A stretch of 64,000 nt of DNA from positions 1 through 64,000 of the forward strand of contig NZ_JBALOP010000041.1 in NCBI RefSeq assembly GCF_036962685.1, written 5' to 3'. The translations under genes and the position numbers were made by a program. Shown in pieces: positions 42,528 through 49,921 of this stretch. Under the pieces are notes generated by a model. That model saw only the letters and a list, made by a program, of their open reading frames with translations, had not been told where the DNA came from and did no database searches. The stretch is from Ferdinandcohnia sp036962685 (GTDB taxonomy: Bacteria > Bacillota > Bacilli > Bacillales > Bacillaceae_L). Every line of letters starts with the position of its first letter. Position 1 is the stretch's first letter.

Positions 42528-43838
42528 ATGAAACACAATCTCCAAAACTATATGAAATCACTAGCGGACCAAGGTTATTTTAATGGAGCAGTACTTGTTG
42601 CGGAAAAAGGAAACATTCTGCTTTCAGAGGGCTATGGTTATGCAAGCTTCCAATATAAAGTGCCTGCAACCTCAAAAACAAAATTCAGAATCGGTTCCCT
42701 TTCAAAGGCATTTACGGCAGCAGCTATTTTAAAGCTTGTTGAAGAAGGGAAACTTGGATTGAAGGATACGGTTGATACGTTTTTACCGGACTTTAAATTC
42801 GGCAATCTAATAACTGTTCATCATTTATTATCCCATACGTCAGGAATCGCTGATTTTACTTCATCACCGGACTACTGGGCTAAATCGATGAGGCTACAAT
42901 CTACACTTGAACAGATTATTAGTTCCATTAATGTTGTACCACTTGAGTTTGAACCAGGAGAGAGAATGGAGTATTGCAATGCTAGTTATCTTGTACTAAC
43001 CGCTATTATTGAAAAGATTACGGGAAAGTCCTATTCAGATTTTTTAACTGAAACAATATTCCGCCCACTTAAAATGATGGATACAGGTGTTGATGATGGT
43101 AGAACAATTATTCCTTTTTTGGCTACAGGCCACACATTAAATCAAACGATCATTCATTCCGAGTTTATAGACATGTCATTCCCTCTTGGGGCATATGGTC
43201 TATACTCTACAGTTGAGGATTTATTCAAGTGGGGACAAGCTATACGTAATGGGAATATTTTAAGTAAAGAGTTTGTCGACCAAATGTTTACCCCTAATCT
43301 TGATGGTTACGGTTATGGTTGGTTTTTACTAGATGAACCTGAAAAAATAGCTTGTCATTCGGGGGATATAAACGGCTTTGTAAGTGACTTTTATTTGAAT
43401 TTAGAAAAAGATGTAACCGTCATTGTATTATCAAATCTAAATCTTACTCCTATAGAAAAAATGTGTAGTGACCTTTCGAAAATCGCGTTTGGTAAACAAG
43501 TAGAACCAATCGCGGTCTTTCAAAAAATAGAAAAAGAGATTGATACCAAGCAATTAGTCGGAGAGTATAAAAATGATCATACAAAGCTTGCGATTCAGCA
43601 AAAAAGAGACAGTTCCTTATTTATAACATCTCCTAAAAAGTATGGTGTTCCATATACATACCCTATTAATCTTGTAAAAGTGATAAATGATCAATTGGTT
43701 TATCAAGCTGAATTTCTATATGAAACCCTGACATTTGAAGTTGGAGATGACCAAATAACCCTGCATTATATAGACTGTTATGGCCGTGAACAAGAGTTTG
43801 TAAAAAAGCACTCCTTTTTTAAATCGGATTTTGTATAG
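42528..43838 (+). CDS. Cytoplasmic serine hydrolase, class C beta-lactamase family
   Basis: The 436-residue protein has SLSK (57-60, nucleophile Ser57), YCN (149-151) and HSG (near 283) in the order of the penicillin-binding fold, plus a C-terminal beta domain. There is no signal peptide, unlike the relative at 355-1818, so it probably acts as an intracellular esterase or peptidase. TAGGAGGAA precedes ATG. The response regulator gene follows after 42 bases. Confidence 0.83.
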   Translation: MKHNLQNYMKSLADQGYFNGAVLVAEKGNILLSEGYGYASFQYKVPATSKTKFRIGSLSKAFTAAAILKLVEEGKLGLKDTVDTFLPDFKFGNLITVHHLLSHTSGIADFTSSPDYWAKSMRLQSTLEQIISSINVVPLEFEPGERMEYCNASYLVLTAIIEKITGKSYSDFLTETIFRPLKMMDTGVDDGRTIIPFLATGHTLNQTIIHSEFIDMSFPLGAYGLYSTVEDLFKWGQAIRNGNILSKEFVDQMFTPNLDGYGYGWFLLDEPEKIACHSGDINGFVSDFYLNLEKDVTVIVLSNLNLTPIEKMCSDLSKIAFGKQVEPIAVFQKIEKEIDTKQLVGEYKNDHTKLAIQQKRDSSLFITSPKKYGVPYTYPINLVKVINDQLVYQAEFLYETLTFEVGDDQITLHYIDCYGREQEFVKKHSFFKSDFV

Positions 43839-43880
43839 TAAAATAGAAATATGAATGGTTCTATATTAGGAGTTGGAAAC

Positions 43881-44582
43881 ATGAGAGTTCTCGTTATAGA
43901 AGATAATGAAAGTGTTTGTTCTATGATTGAAATGTTTTTTTCAAAGGAAGGCATCGATGGTGAGTTTGTCCATGATGGCCTAAAGGGCTATAACCGGTTT
44001 AAAGAGGAAAATTGGGATTTACTTATTGTGGACTGGATGCTGCCCGGGATGGATGGGGTCACCATTTGCCGAAAAATACGTGAGGAGAAAAGCTCCGTTC
44101 CAATTATCATGCTGACAGCTAAGGATAGTGAATCTGATCAGGTATTGGGACTTGAGATGGGGGCGGATGACTATGTCACAAAGCCATTTAGCCCACTCGC
44201 CTTGATGGCACGAATTAAGGCCGTTACTCGTCGTTATAACAATAGCACTACAGATGAAGTCGAAGCAGATACCCTCCAAACCGGGCATTTTAAAATCAAC
44301 AAAAATACAAGAGAAGTCATCTTAAATGGAACGCCAATTGCCAATTTAACACCTAAGGAATTTGATTTATTATGTTATTTTGCACAGCATCCGAAGCAGG
44401 TGTTTTCAAGGGAACAGTTATTGGACCGTGTGTGGGGCTACCAGTTTTACGGGGATGAACGGACAGTTGATGTACATATAAAACGGCTTCGTAAAAAACT
44501 TGGATCTGCCAACCAGCCCTTTTTCCATACAGTATGGGGAGTTGGCTATAAATTCGATGAGTCCGTTGAGGAAGAAAAATGA
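43881..44582 (+). CDS. OmpR-family response regulator
   Basis: The 233-residue protein has a receiver domain with phospho-acceptor Asp51 (LLIVDWMLPGMDG), Thr in IIMLTAKD and Lys in VTKPF, followed by a winged-helix domain (about 135-230, LTPKEFDLLCYFAQHPKQVF, RTVDVHIKRLRKKLG). ATG 43881 follows TAGGAG. Its stop overlaps the kinase start (ATGA). With the adjacent htrA-type protease it probably forms a secretion or envelope stress system analogous to CssRS; YkoGH is a possible closer relative. Confidence 0.88.
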   Translation: MRVLVIEDNESVCSMIEMFFSKEGIDGEFVHDGLKGYNRFKEENWDLLIVDWMLPGMDGVTICRKIREEKSSVPIIMLTAKDSESDQVLGLEMGADDYVTKPFSPLALMARIKAVTRRYNNSTTDEVEADTLQTGHFKINKNTREVILNGTPIANLTPKEFDLLCYFAQHPKQVFSREQLLDRVWGYQFYGDERTVDVHIKRLRKKLGSANQPFFHTVWGVGYKFDESVEEEK

Positions 44583-45982
44583 AATTTCGGTACATGTTTC
44601 AGCAGCTTGTTAGTCACATCAGTGTGATTGTGGTTGCGTTTATTATTTTAAGCATTGTGTTCGCGCACTACGTTGGAAACCTGCTCTTTGAAGAAAAGGT
44701 TGAGGAATTGACAACATATGGTGAGAATATCATTGGCGATATTAATCGGACATCGAATGTCGATACATTGATCCGTCAATACGCAAACATGCTAGGTGAG
44801 CGGAATATTTATTTTACGGTATTTGACGAAAATGGAGTAAGCCTGAGTGCTGTCGGTGGATTTGTACCACAGGTGGAATTAAAAAAGAAGGAATGGGACA
44901 AGGTCCGCAGTGGGCATATTGTGTCGGTCAAACAGGATTATAAGCGTTTTGAACAGGAAGTGACATTTATTGTCATGCCGTATATGCTGGGTCAAACCTT
45001 TGTCGGTGGGGTCCTTCTTGCGTCACCGATAAGTGGGACACAGGAAATGATACATGATATTAACCAATATTTGTTTTACACGATGTTTTTGGCATTGGCA
45101 GTTGCTCTTTTAATGAGTTGGATTTTATCGACAATTCATGTGAAGCGTATCCAACGTTTAAGGAAAGCAACCTCGATGATTTCCGCTGGTGATTTTTCCG
45201 TAAAATTGCCTTCATCTGATTTTGATGAAATTGGCGAGCTTTCCAATGATTTTAACGAGATGACGCAGCGATTGCAGAAATCAATGGAGGAAATCGAAAG
45301 TCTTGAGAGCAGGAGAAGGAAATTCATGGCCGATGTCTCTCATGAAATGCGGACACCACTTACAACGATTAGCGGTGTGATTGAAGGGTTAAAAAACGAC
45401 TTGATTCCTGAAGAAGAAAAGGAAAAGGGAGTTCAATTAGTAAGTCAGGAAACAAAACGTCTCATTCGTCTTGTGAATGAAAACTTGGACTATGAAAAAA
45501 TTCGCTCCAATCAAGTGACTCTCCAAAAGGAAATGATTGAATTAATTGAAGTTCTTGAGGTTGTCAAAGATACCCTTGAGCCACAGGCTGATGAAAAAAA
45601 TGACCAAATAATTATTGAAGTCCCTGAAGATTTATCGATAACCGCCGATTACGATCGTTTGATTCAAATTTTAATCAATATTATTAAAAACAGTATCCAG
45701 TTTACCGATAACGGCATTATTTGGATACGTGGAAAAAAAGACGATCACGTAACGATCATTGAAATTGAAGATACTGGGGTGGGAATCGACCCAGCAGAAA
45801 TCGAGAAAATCTGGCATCGTTTTTACAAGGCCGATGTCTCACGAACTGGAACTCCATTTGGCCAATTTGGTCTAGGACTTTCAATTGTGAAGCAACTCGT
45901 CCAGCTCCATAACGGAAAAATTGAAGTGTCTAGTGAAAAAGGAAAAGGAACCAAGTTTGAAATTCGAATTCCATCAGAGTAA
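44579..45982 (+). CDS. Membrane sensor histidine kinase
   Basis: The 467-residue kinase has two membrane helices (about 13-33 and 164-185) around an extracytoplasmic sensor of about 130 residues. It then has a HAMP domain, HisKA with His255 (FMADVSHEMRTPLTTISG), and an ATPase domain with N box (LIQILINIIKNSIQFT), G1 (DTGVGI) and G2 (GQFGLGLSIVKQL). It overlaps the regulator gene by 4 bases. The HtrA gene follows its terminator. The signal is inferred to be misfolded secreted protein. Confidence 0.88.
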   Translation: MKFRYMFQQLVSHISVIVVAFIILSIVFAHYVGNLLFEEKVEELTTYGENIIGDINRTSNVDTLIRQYANMLGERNIYFTVFDENGVSLSAVGGFVPQVELKKKEWDKVRSGHIVSVKQDYKRFEQEVTFIVMPYMLGQTFVGGVLLASPISGTQEMIHDINQYLFYTMFLALAVALLMSWILSTIHVKRIQRLRKATSMISAGDFSVKLPSSDFDEIGELSNDFNEMTQRLQKSMEEIESLESRRRKFMADVSHEMRTPLTTISGVIEGLKNDLIPEEEKEKGVQLVSQETKRLIRLVNENLDYEKIRSNQVTLQKEMIELIEVLEVVKDTLEPQADEKNDQIIIEVPEDLSITADYDRLIQILINIIKNSIQFTDNGIIWIRGKKDDHVTIIEIEDTGVGIDPAEIEKIWHRFYKADVSRTGTPFGQFGLGLSIVKQLVQLHNGKIEVSSEKGKGTKFEIRIPSE

Positions 45983-46006
45983 AATCCACCGTTCTGGTGG
46001 ATTTTC
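45981..46006 (+). terminator. Intrinsic terminator after kinase gene
   Basis: AAAATCCACC pairs with GGTGGATTTT; the T run is contained in the stem. Confidence 0.75.
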
Positions 46007-46021
46007 CATGTCTTTTCAAGG

Positions 46022-46062
46022 TTTGTTAATATTTTGTTCATAATTTTTGTCTATGATATAAA
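46022..46062 (+). promoter_or_regulatory. htrA promoter with three TTTGT repeats
   Basis: TTTGTTAATA (46022), TTTGTTCATA (46033) and TTTGTCTATG (46046) are direct repeats 11 and 13 bases apart, as in OmpR-family sites. They overlap a promoter TTGTTC (46034-46039), 17 bases, TATAAA (46057-46062). The adjacent response regulator is the likely binder. Confidence 0.6.
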
Positions 46063-46093
46063 TACATGGAGATAAGTTAAGGAGGAATTCCTA

Positions 46094-47515
46094 ATGGAAA
46101 ACGATAAACGTTTTGATGAATTAAATCATACAGAAGATGAACCTAACAGCTTAGAGAATAATGAAAATCAATTTGAAGAGATTCATTCCGAACAGGAAGA
46201 AATGAAACTAGAATCAGAAGTTGAGCAAGTGAAAGCAGAGCCAGTTCCATCTGAGACAGTCGAAACAGAAACGATTCAGCAATCGGCGGTAACGGAAGAA
46301 ACGGCACTTCGCTCATCCAAGCCAAAAGAGAAAAAATCAAATGGGAAAATGAAAAGCTTTTTATCCATGGTATCTGCTGGTGTTCTTGGTTCAGCATTAA
46401 CACTAGGAGTTGCGCCACATATTAATGGATTACAAGGATATTTCAATTCAAATGCACCTGCAAATGAGAAGCAATCAGAAGTAATTGAAGCTTCTGGACC
46501 TGTCCAAATCCAACCAACTGCTGTCAATGACTCGGCATCTTCTGTTGCGGATATGGTTGAAGATGCATCGAAAGGGATTGTTGGTATTACAAGCATGCAA
46601 GCCCAACAAAATCCGTTTAACAGAAGTAATTCACAAAGTGTCCCTAGTGGAACAGGTTCCGGGGTTATTTTCCAAAAGGATGGCGATAAAGCGTATATTG
46701 TTACAAATAACCACGTAATCGAAAATGCAAATGAAGTGGAAATCTCCCTTTATAATGGTGAAAAAACAATGGCTAAGTTAATTGGAACAGATCCGTTAAC
46801 CGATTTAGCTGTTTTAGAAATAGATTCTAAAGATGTAGAAGCTGTTCTGCAATTCGGTGATTCAGAGTCATTAAGACCTGGTGACGAGGTATTTGCAATT
46901 GGAAACCCACTAGGCCTAGATTTATCAAGAACCGTTACATCTGGGATTGTAAGTGCGAAGGACCGTAGCATTTCCGTTGATACCTCTGCGGGTAGCTGGG
47001 AATTAAACGTTATTCAGACCGACGCTGCCATTAACCCTGGTAACAGTGGTGGTGCCCTTTTAAATACGCAAGGGCAAGTCATCGGAATTAACAGCTTAAA
47101 GATTGCGAATAGTGGAGTTGAAGGTTTAGGCTTTGCGATTCCTAGTAATGATGTCGTGCCGATCATTAACAATTTAATTGAAAGTGGTAAAATTGAGCGT
47201 CCATTTATCGGCATCGGTTTAGCAGATCTTGCAGAAATTCCAAGAATGTATTATGCCGACCTTCCTGAAGATATAAAAGAAGGAGTCATCGTAACAAGTG
47301 TTGCACAGAACTCAGCAGCCGAAAAAGCTGGAATGAAAATGACTGATGTCATTGTGAAGATTAATGATACTGAGGTTAAAGGCTCAATGGATCTTCGGAA
47401 ATATTTATATTCGAAAGTAAAAATTGGTGATGAAATTGAGTTAAGCTTTTACCGCGGTGGCAAACTTGAAACAGCAAAACTAACCTTAACAAGCAATAAT
47501 AGTGGAATTGAATAA
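46094..47515 (+). CDS. HtrA/DegP-like S1C serine protease
   Basis: The 473-residue protein has an acidic cytoplasmic tail (1-80), one membrane helix (about 92-110) and an extracytoplasmic trypsin-like domain with His (VTNNHVIENA), Asp (DPLTDLAVLE) and Ser (INPGNSGGALL). One PDZ domain is at the end (about 375-465). This is the layout of B. subtilis HtrA, HtrB and HtrC. It degrades or refolds damaged secreted proteins. AGGAGGAA precedes ATG. Which of the three paralogues it matches cannot be told here. Confidence 0.92.
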   Translation: MENDKRFDELNHTEDEPNSLENNENQFEEIHSEQEEMKLESEVEQVKAEPVPSETVETETIQQSAVTEETALRSSKPKEKKSNGKMKSFLSMVSAGVLGSALTLGVAPHINGLQGYFNSNAPANEKQSEVIEASGPVQIQPTAVNDSASSVADMVEDASKGIVGITSMQAQQNPFNRSNSQSVPSGTGSGVIFQKDGDKAYIVTNNHVIENANEVEISLYNGEKTMAKLIGTDPLTDLAVLEIDSKDVEAVLQFGDSESLRPGDEVFAIGNPLGLDLSRTVTSGIVSAKDRSISVDTSAGSWELNVIQTDAAINPGNSGGALLNTQGQVIGINSLKIANSGVEGLGFAIPSNDVVPIINNLIESGKIERPFIGIGLADLAEIPRMYYADLPEDIKEGVIVTSVAQNSAAEKAGMKMTDVIVKINDTEVKGSMDLRKYLYSKVKIGDEIELSFYRGGKLETAKLTLTSNNSGIE

Positions 47516-47526
47516 TGAATATAAAG

Positions 47527-47559
47527 GACCCAAGCCAAGTATGGTTTGGGTCTGTTTTA
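47527..47559 (+). terminator. Intrinsic terminator after htrA-type gene
   Basis: GACCCAAGCCA pairs with TGGTTTGGGTC (one G-U), followed by TGTTTTA. Confidence 0.8.
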
Positions 47560-47569
47560 CGTTAGGAAT

Positions 47570-47683
47570 GCTTCCGACAATTTTTTCTATCACCGACAAC
47601 ATTTCCCGGGAAACGACAGCATGTTTTTGATAGTGACAGCAATTTAAATTTCTTCATTTCTAAAATTCCGACAGCATATTAAA
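47570..47683. repeat. Phased CGACAgca repeats
   Basis: Five GACA-centred units start at 47576, 47595, 47615, 47635 and 47670: CCGACAA, CCGACAACA, CGACAGCA, TGACAGCA, CCGACAGCA. Each is followed by an A/T-rich stretch. Three intervals are 19 to 20 bases. The interval has no gene. Confidence 0.55.
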
Positions 47684-47749
47684 AATTAAAAATTCCTTTT
47701 ATTGTATAAATGTGTTATTATTTCCATAAAAATAAGAAGTGGGTTAAAT

Positions 47750-48034
47750 ATGAAATTTACAATCATATGTGTATTTCTTCTCTTTATAGTGATTGGAATC
47801 GTCAAAAACAAACACAAGAAATTTGCAAAGCAAACGGGAGTGTCCCTGACCATTCTTGGGACCTTAAATGCATTAGCGTTATATAACATCAACGACTTCT
47901 CGGGTGGCAAACCTGTTCAATACTTAGATGTTCTTTTCATCAATCCTGAAAGAATTGAAGTTTATGGGAATCTATCAATTGGAGTCGCATTAATTGGACT
48001 CATCATCTATCTATTTTCAGAGATTAAAAGATAG
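47750..48034 (+). CDS. Small membrane protein (94 aa)
   Basis: It has an N-terminal helix (FTIICVFLLFIVIGIV), a basic loop (KNKHKKFAKQ), a second weak hydrophobic stretch and a C-terminal helix (NLSIGVALIGLIIYLF). ATG 47750 with GAAGTGGG upstream is preferred to the GTG frame start. The NUDIX gene follows after 11 bases. No family is recognised. Confidence 0.6.
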   Translation: MKFTIICVFLLFIVIGIVKNKHKKFAKQTGVSLTILGTLNALALYNINDFSGGKPVQYLDVLFINPERIEVYGNLSIGVALIGLIIYLFSEIKR

Positions 48035-48045
48035 GAGGACTTATA

Positions 48046-48501
48046 ATGGGCTATATTGAAGATTTAAGAGAAGTTGTCGGCAATCGACCGCTAAATTTAG
48101 TTGGCACAGCAGTTGGGGTAATCAATGAAAAAGGTGAAATCCTGCTCCAGCAACGATTGAACGGTGTATGGGGTGTACCTGGAGGGTTTTTAGAATTAGG
48201 GGAATCAACTGAAGAAGCAGGTAGGAGAGAAGTACTAGAAGAAACTGGGCTACAAATCGGGAAAATGGATCTTGTTAGTGTATTTTCTGGCAAAGAACAC
48301 TATGTAAAGCTTCCAAATGGAGATGAATTTTATCCAATTACAATCGTATATGTCACGAGAGATATTGTAGGTGGGGAGCTTGATGTGAACCGCGACGAAG
48401 GAATGGATGCACAGTTCTTTAGTCTTTATAATTTGCCAGAAAACATAAATCCACTTATACCAAAATTCCTACATACATACCTGCAAACTAGAAAAGTATA
48501 A
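48046..48501 (+). CDS. NUDIX hydrolase, paralogue of 4382-4828
   Basis: The 151-residue protein has the NUDIX box GGFLELGESTEEAGRREVLE then ETGL. It shares the N-terminal pattern (GNRPLNLVGTAVGV) and the KLPNGDEFYPITIVYV segment with the NUDIX protein at 4382. Its substrate is unknown. It is cotranscribed with the small membrane protein upstream. Confidence 0.88.
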   Translation: MGYIEDLREVVGNRPLNLVGTAVGVINEKGEILLQQRLNGVWGVPGGFLELGESTEEAGRREVLEETGLQIGKMDLVSVFSGKEHYVKLPNGDEFYPITIVYVTRDIVGGELDVNRDEGMDAQFFSLYNLPENINPLIPKFLHTYLQTRKV

Positions 48502-48589
48502 ATAGCACTTGACAATCTTGCGAAAAATAAAATTATCCATGTTTTTTTAGTTCAATAGTATGATATGATAGTAGTATGTCATCAAAAGG

Positions 48590-48623
48590 CCTTTCATTCT
48601 TAGTACTATTAAGAATGAAAAGG
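48590..48623 (+). promoter_or_regulatory. Hairpin that includes the ribosome site of the Myb-like gene
   Basis: CCTTTCATTCTTA pairs with TAAGAATGAAAAGG (one bulged A), with a seven-base loop. The 3' arm carries the first half of the AAAAGGGG ribosome site (48618-48625), so the fold could lower translation of the gene starting at 48635. Confidence 0.5.
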
Positions 48624-48634
48624 GGATTTTTGAT

Positions 48635-49204
48635 TTGAAGAAAAGAACATGGACGTATGAGGAAATAGAGTTTTTGAAGGACAATGTAGGTCGTATGAAG
48701 ATCGCTACGATTGCGAATCACCTACATAGGACGGAAACGGCGGTTGAGTTAAAGATTAAGAGATTAGGACTTTCAAACACGAAATCCTTCACCGGCCAGT
48801 TAACAATGCATGAATTGGCAACTCTATTAAAAATTGATCCAAAGTCTGTAAAGCTATGGATTGATAACCATGGACTAAAGTACACAAAAAAGGCAACACG
48901 AAACACACGAAAGTTTTACTTTATTAAACCCGAAGATTTTTGGGGTTGGGCAAAAAACAATAAAGACCGAATTGACTTCTCGAAAATTGAAAAAAATGCA
49001 ATCGTTCCTGAACCTTGTTGGGTTGAAGGGGAGCGGTCAAAGCAGAAGAGGGTCAATTACCGTTCATGGACAACTGTTGAAATTCATTCCATGATCGAGC
49101 TTGTTGCAATGGGTACACCATATTCTGACATTGGAAAAAGGTTAAACCGTAGCCCAATTAGCATTCAACGTAAATATCAGCGCATGAGCAAAGCCATTAG
49201 ATAG
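48635..49204 (+). CDS. Myb/SANT-like DNA-binding protein
   Basis: The 189-residue basic protein starts at TTG with AAAAGGGG nine bases upstream. It has a Myb/SANT-like helical repeat at each end (RTWTYEEIEFLKDNVGRMKI with IKRLGL, about 4-46; YRSWTTVEIHSMIELVAMGT with IQRKYQRM, about 143-185). Between them is a helix-turn-helix resembling excisionase/MerR folds (MHELATLLKIDPKSVKLWID). It probably binds DNA; target unknown. Such proteins occur on mobile elements, but no other mobile gene is adjacent. Confidence 0.7.
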   Translation: MKKRTWTYEEIEFLKDNVGRMKIATIANHLHRTETAVELKIKRLGLSNTKSFTGQLTMHELATLLKIDPKSVKLWIDNHGLKYTKKATRNTRKFYFIKPEDFWGWAKNNKDRIDFSKIEKNAIVPEPCWVEGERSKQKRVNYRSWTTVEIHSMIELVAMGTPYSDIGKRLNRSPISIQRKYQRMSKAIR

Positions 49205-49226
49205 ACAGCATAGATAGACGACCAAA

Positions 49227-49312
49227 CTATACAAAAGGCAAAATTGTTGAAAAACGATGACGCAAAGCCACGGGCCTAAGGAGCATTCTCTATGGTGGCC
49301 GGGTTGCTATAG
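49227..49312 (+). promoter_or_regulatory. Cyclic-di-GMP-I (GEMM-I) riboswitch aptamer
   Basis: All GEMM-I hallmarks are present: P1 (CTATA/TATAG), the conserved AAGGCAAA with G at the ligand-contacting position, and P2 ATTGTT-GAAA-AACGAT with its GAAA tetraloop. It also has GACGCAAAGCC, and P3 with the 11-nt tetraloop receptor (CCTAAG...TATGG) ending GGCCGGGTTGC. The guanine at the ligand site suggests c-di-GMP rather than cGAMP. It begins 22 bases after the Myb-like gene. Confidence 0.92.
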
Positions 49313-49347
49313 AATGGAAGGGTACCTTTATTTGATGACGAAAAGAT

Positions 49348-49388
49348 GGGAGAGGCTAGAAAAACTAGCCTCTCCCGTTTTCTTTTTC
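49348..49388. terminator. Strong terminator downstream of riboswitch, shared with convergent miniprotein gene
   Basis: GGGAGAGGCTAG pairs perfectly with CTAGCCTCTCCC, followed by GTTTTCTTTTTC on the plus strand. Read on the minus strand it is followed by ATCTTTTC, so it can also end the convergent transcript. Confidence 0.88.
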
Positions 49389-49392
49389 TAGA

Positions 49393-49503
49393 TTATTGGT
49401 CTAGTGAATTTCTATCTATTTCTTTAATTCCGTTCATAATTTGTACTGTAAAACCTACGCAAATGAGAATAATACTTATAAGAATAAAATATGCTACAAA
49501 CAT
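49393..49503 (-). CDS. Membrane miniprotein under FNR-type promoter (36 aa)
   Basis: A 36-codon frame with GAGGTGAG at normal spacing encodes an N-terminal membrane helix (FVAYFILISIILICVGFTV) and a short charged tail (IMNGIKEIDRNSLDQ). A promoter with a TGTGA-N6-TCACA site centred at -41.5 precedes it and a strong terminator follows, so it is a complete transcription unit. The size recalls small respiratory-complex subunits, but no family match is claimed. Confidence 0.65.
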   Translation of the reverse strand: MFVAYFILISIILICVGFTVQIMNGIKEIDRNSLDQ

Positions 49504-49536
49504 GTAACTCTCACCTCATTATTGTTTTTCAATTTC

Positions 49537-49586
49537 TACTTTTAGTATAGTGGGAACCTTTATTATAGGATGTGATATGTATCACA
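49537..49586 (-). promoter_or_regulatory. FNR/CRP-type class II promoter
   Basis: The perfect palindrome TGTGATATGTATCACA (49571-49586) has the TGTGA-N6-TCACA form of the Bacillus Fnr site. On the minus strand TATACT (49549-49544) is the -10; with +1 at 49537 the palindrome is centred at -41.5, the exact class II position. Anaerobic activation of the miniprotein gene is predicted. Confidence 0.65.
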
Positions 49587-49684
49587 GATTGGCCTATTTT
49601 TTATAACTTTCCACAGTGAAATTGGAATCAATTCTCGTTGTAGTTCTTTTTTAATTGTGATATATTTTTTTAGATACAATGTGT

Positions 49685-49884
49685 GTTCAAAAAGAAGGAT
49701 AAAAAGGACCGCGTCGACAAAAACGCCACGTCCTGTGGCATTGTCGACACTAGCACATCCTGTGCGTCGAAAGTTCGAGGCGGTGCAGTTTTGAGTAGCG
49801 GAGCGTATGTATTGAATACGTGAGCAACGGAAAAACAAGCCAACGAAGAAATTCGATGTGTCATTTTTACCGGACTTTTTGAAC
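49685..49884. repeat. MITE-like 200-bp element with inverted ends
   Basis: Inverted ends GTTCAAAAAG (49685-49694) and CTTTTTGAAC (49875-49884) bound a GC-richer segment. It contains two GTCGAC sites, hairpins GCCAC-GTCCT-GTGGC and GCACA-TCCT-GTGC, and short unconvincing reading frames. It has no transposase. It lies 37 bases before prfC. Confidence 0.6.
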
Positions 49885-49921
49885 TTTCGATACAATTCGT
49901 GATAACGGAAGGGAAATTTGC

